From Bacillota bacterium (GTDB lineage Bacteria; Bacillota; Clostridia; Christensenellales; Borkfalkiaceae), in assembly GCA_003343805.1 (NCBI GenBank), contig QAKM01000046.1, forward strand, positions 1-17,173: 17,173 nucleotides of DNA, in the 5' to 3' direction. Both the position numbers and the translations under genes were made by a program. Every line of letters begins with the position of its first letter. Position 1 is the stretch's first letter. The notes below the pieces were generated by a model. It worked only from the letters and a program-made list of their open reading frames with translations, ran no database searches and had not been told where the DNA came from. Positions 15,425 to 17,173 of the stretch are shown here, in pieces.

Positions 15425-17173
15425 TCAGAACGTGTACACGGTCAGTTTTCCGAGATAGACCGTGCGCTCGCCGTAGTTGTCCGCAAGATCGGTGAAATAC
15501 AGGCCGAGGCTGTCGATGGCGCCGCTGTATGCAGCCGTCAGGGAAAGATCGGTGATCTCCAGCGTGTTCCAGCCGGGCAGGAGCGTCTCGTGCGCGATGG
15601 AGACGGCATAGGTGCTCGTGCGGAACTTGGCTGTTACGCGGAGCGGCATCTCTTTCTGCGTCGGGTTGTAGATGGTAAGGACGATGGTCTTGGTGCCTTC
15701 CCCGAGCGAGGAGGCGATGTCGCCGCCGATCGTCACATACTGGTTGCTGCCCGTGACGGCGCCGAAGGTGAGCTTTAAAAGCTCCTCTTCCGTTCCCGGA
15801 ATGCCTTCGGACGAGGCCTCGACGATCTCTTTAAGAAGGGTACCGCCCCCTTGAGCGGTCGCGCCGGAGAGTTCCTGCGCGCCGATCAGGCGGATGCTGC
15901 TCTCTTCGAGAGAGAAGGTCTCGGACACGCCTTCTTTTGTGACGGTAAAGGCGAGCGCTTCCACGTCGGATGTATCCAGCGTCAGCTCCCATCTGCCGCT
16001 GCTGCCCGAGACGGCGATGCCGGAATTTTCGGGAACGGTCAGCGTGCATCCATCGGCGCTCTGTACCGTATAGGTGACGGACGAACCGCTCTCAACGACG
16101 TCCGTGATCCCGACCGTAAGGTCGCTTTCGGACATTTCCAGCAGCGAGATGACGGCCTGACGGGCAAGCTGCATCCGCTCGGACGTAGAGACGACCTTTG
16201 CGTTCTGGTAGATGAGCGAGGAGACTTTGCGCTGGATATCCGTCCAATCGTAGCCCGCTTGCTCATAATTTTCATGCAGGGCATACCAGAGTTCGTACTC
16301 TTCCGCTCCGTCACGGATGGCTTCCAGGCGCAGGGAAGGAAGAGGTTCATCCATGCCGTAGGGTGCGCCTGGATAGAGCAGATAGCCGTCTCCGTTGGCG
16401 CGCTCATACCGTTCCGCCGTGCCGTAATAGTCGTCGATGGGAAGATAGGTGCCGCTGCCCACGTATTTCTGATAGAGGTCGGCTGCCCAATAGAAGTTAC
16501 CCGTGATGTCATATTCGCTCATCATCCAGCTTAAGGAGCGGGCAGAGACGAGCGTGTCGTCGATGTGATAGGTCGGATAAGGAGAGGTGGGCTGATTGCA
16601 GGTGTAGATCCAGCGCTGTTGCTGCTGCGCGTAGACGTCGCGCTGCGCTGCGGTATCGTACAGACTGATGAGCGGGCAGGAGGTGATGATATCCGCCACT
16701 TCTTCGTCGGGCGCCCACGCAGTCGTCATGGAGACGATGAGCGGGAAATCTTCGAGAGACCCTTCGATCTCATCGGCAAATGCCTGGGAGATCCCCTTTT
16801 CGTTTGCCTGTGCCTTCAGATACTGCTTGGAGCCGGAGATCGCGTTTTCAAACTGATTTGCGACTCCGGGAACGCGGTCGAGCGTGTTGTTGAGGTCGGG
16901 TTCATCGATGATGCTGACCGTGCAGATCGCGTAGGACATCAGATCGAATCCCGTCTGCGTGCGTGCGTCATAGCTTTCGAGCGCTACGTCGATGATGGCG
17001 TGCAGGTACTTCTCAAAGATGGATCCGTTGAGCGTGGGAAGGCCTGTGCTCGAGTCGGTCATCGTCGGCGTCGGGACGGCAAACGTGCTCATCTTGGGGT
17101 TTTCCTGCAAAAGATCGTACGCCTTTTGCGCATACGCCGCAATGCTCTCATCTGAATAGTTGGAGTCGTTGCC
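15425..17173 (-). CDS. GH123/DUF4091 enzyme with C-terminal beta-sandwich (5' end cut by window)
   Basis: The frame stays open to the right window edge, giving 582 residues that lack the N-terminus; an apparent TTG start at 17110 is internal. The visible part starts within a DUF4091 (GH123) TIM barrel. VSIIDEPD (86-93) carries the Asp-Glu pair expected of the catalytic site. YLLYPGAPYGMDEPLPSLRL (264-283) followed by EAIRDGAEEYELW is the family's C-terminal hallmark. After the barrel comes a beta-rich segment (about 350-430), then a beta-sandwich module (about 445-582) with LLPGWNTLEI and a closing GERTVYLGKLTVY, like the modules in the next two genes. GH123 enzymes release beta-linked GalNAc. 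Signal peptide and N-terminal beta domain would lie beyond the edge. Surface location is inferred from the two lipoproteins that follow and from the appended binding-type module. Family assignment is good; substrate is unproven. Confidence 0.85.
   Translation of the reverse strand, partial: GNDSNYSDESIAAYAQKAYDLLQENPKMSTFAVPTPTMTDSSTGLPTLNGSIFEKYLHAIIDVALESYDARTQTGFDLMSYAICTVSIIDEPDLNNTLDRVPGVANQFENAISGSKQYLKAQANEKGISQAFADEIEGSLEDFPLIVSMTTAWAPDEEVADIITSCPLISLYDTAAQRDVYAQQQQRWIYTCNQPTSPYPTYHIDDTLVSARSLSWMMSEYDITGNFYWAADLYQKYVGSGTYLPIDDYYGTAERYERANGDGYLLYPGAPYGMDEPLPSLRLEAIRDGAEEYELWYALHENYEQAGYDWTDIQRKVSSLIYQNAKVVSTSERMQLARQAVISLLEMSESDLTVGITDVVESGSSVTYTVQSADGCTLTVPENSGIAVSGSSGRWELTLDTSDVEALAFTVTKEGVSETFSLEESSIRLIGAQELSGATAQGGGTLLKEIVEASSEGIPGTEEELLKLTFGAVTGSNQYVTIGGDIASSLGEGTKTIVLTIYNPTQKEMPLRVTAKFRTSTYAVSIAHETLLPGWNTLEITDLSLTAAYSGAIDSLGLYFTDLADNYGERTVYLGKLTVYTF

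Noticed and set aside
17108..17110. TTG as the start of the right-edge GH123 gene
   Set aside because: The frame is open to the window edge with no stop, and a start there would remove the first part of the catalytic barrel, so the gene is truncated by the window.

Overview
The window holds nine genes, all read from the minus strand (right to left), packed into what looks like one operon longer than 17 kb. Both end genes are cut by the window edges. The longest gap between genes is about 60 bases. I see no tRNA, rRNA, CRISPR array, insertion sequence or convincing promoter. The DNA is mostly GC-rich (60-65% in rows I counted by hand), with a few clear AT-rich patches inside one gene. Lipoprotein signal peptides, good Shine-Dalgarno sites and the gene families fit an anaerobic gut-type Bacillota (Clostridia-like). 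I cannot place it more precisely from this sequence.

In transcription order, the first three genes (17173 down to 7660) encode surface proteins. These are a GH123/DUF4091 enzyme truncated by the window edge with a C-terminal beta-sandwich module, a 400-residue lipoprotein made of two such modules, and a 2176-residue lipoprotein. The large lipoprotein has two leading Ig-like domains, five tandem units of about 326 residues (each one binding-type beta-sandwich plus two Ig-like domains), and two further beta-sandwich modules at the C-terminus.

A strong GC hairpin then separates these from six genes whose products lack signal peptides: a PhnP-like metallo-hydrolase, a second GH123/DUF4091 protein, a GH36 alpha-galactosidase-type enzyme, an MgtC/SapB membrane protein, a GH13 alpha-glucosidase-type enzyme, and an N-acetylhexosamine 1-kinase (NahK-like) cut by the left edge.

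My reading is a glycan-utilisation locus with an N-acetylhexosamine theme. The surface proteins would bind and trim a glycan outside the cell. Imported fragments would be cut by the cytoplasmic GH123, GH36 and GH13 enzymes, and freed GalNAc or GlcNAc would be phosphorylated at C1 by the kinase. No transporter, regulator or phosphorylase is visible here, so this model is inference. The most novel items are the very large modular lipoprotein, the spread of its module across three adjacent genes, and the presence of PhnP-like and MgtC-like proteins inside a glycan operon.
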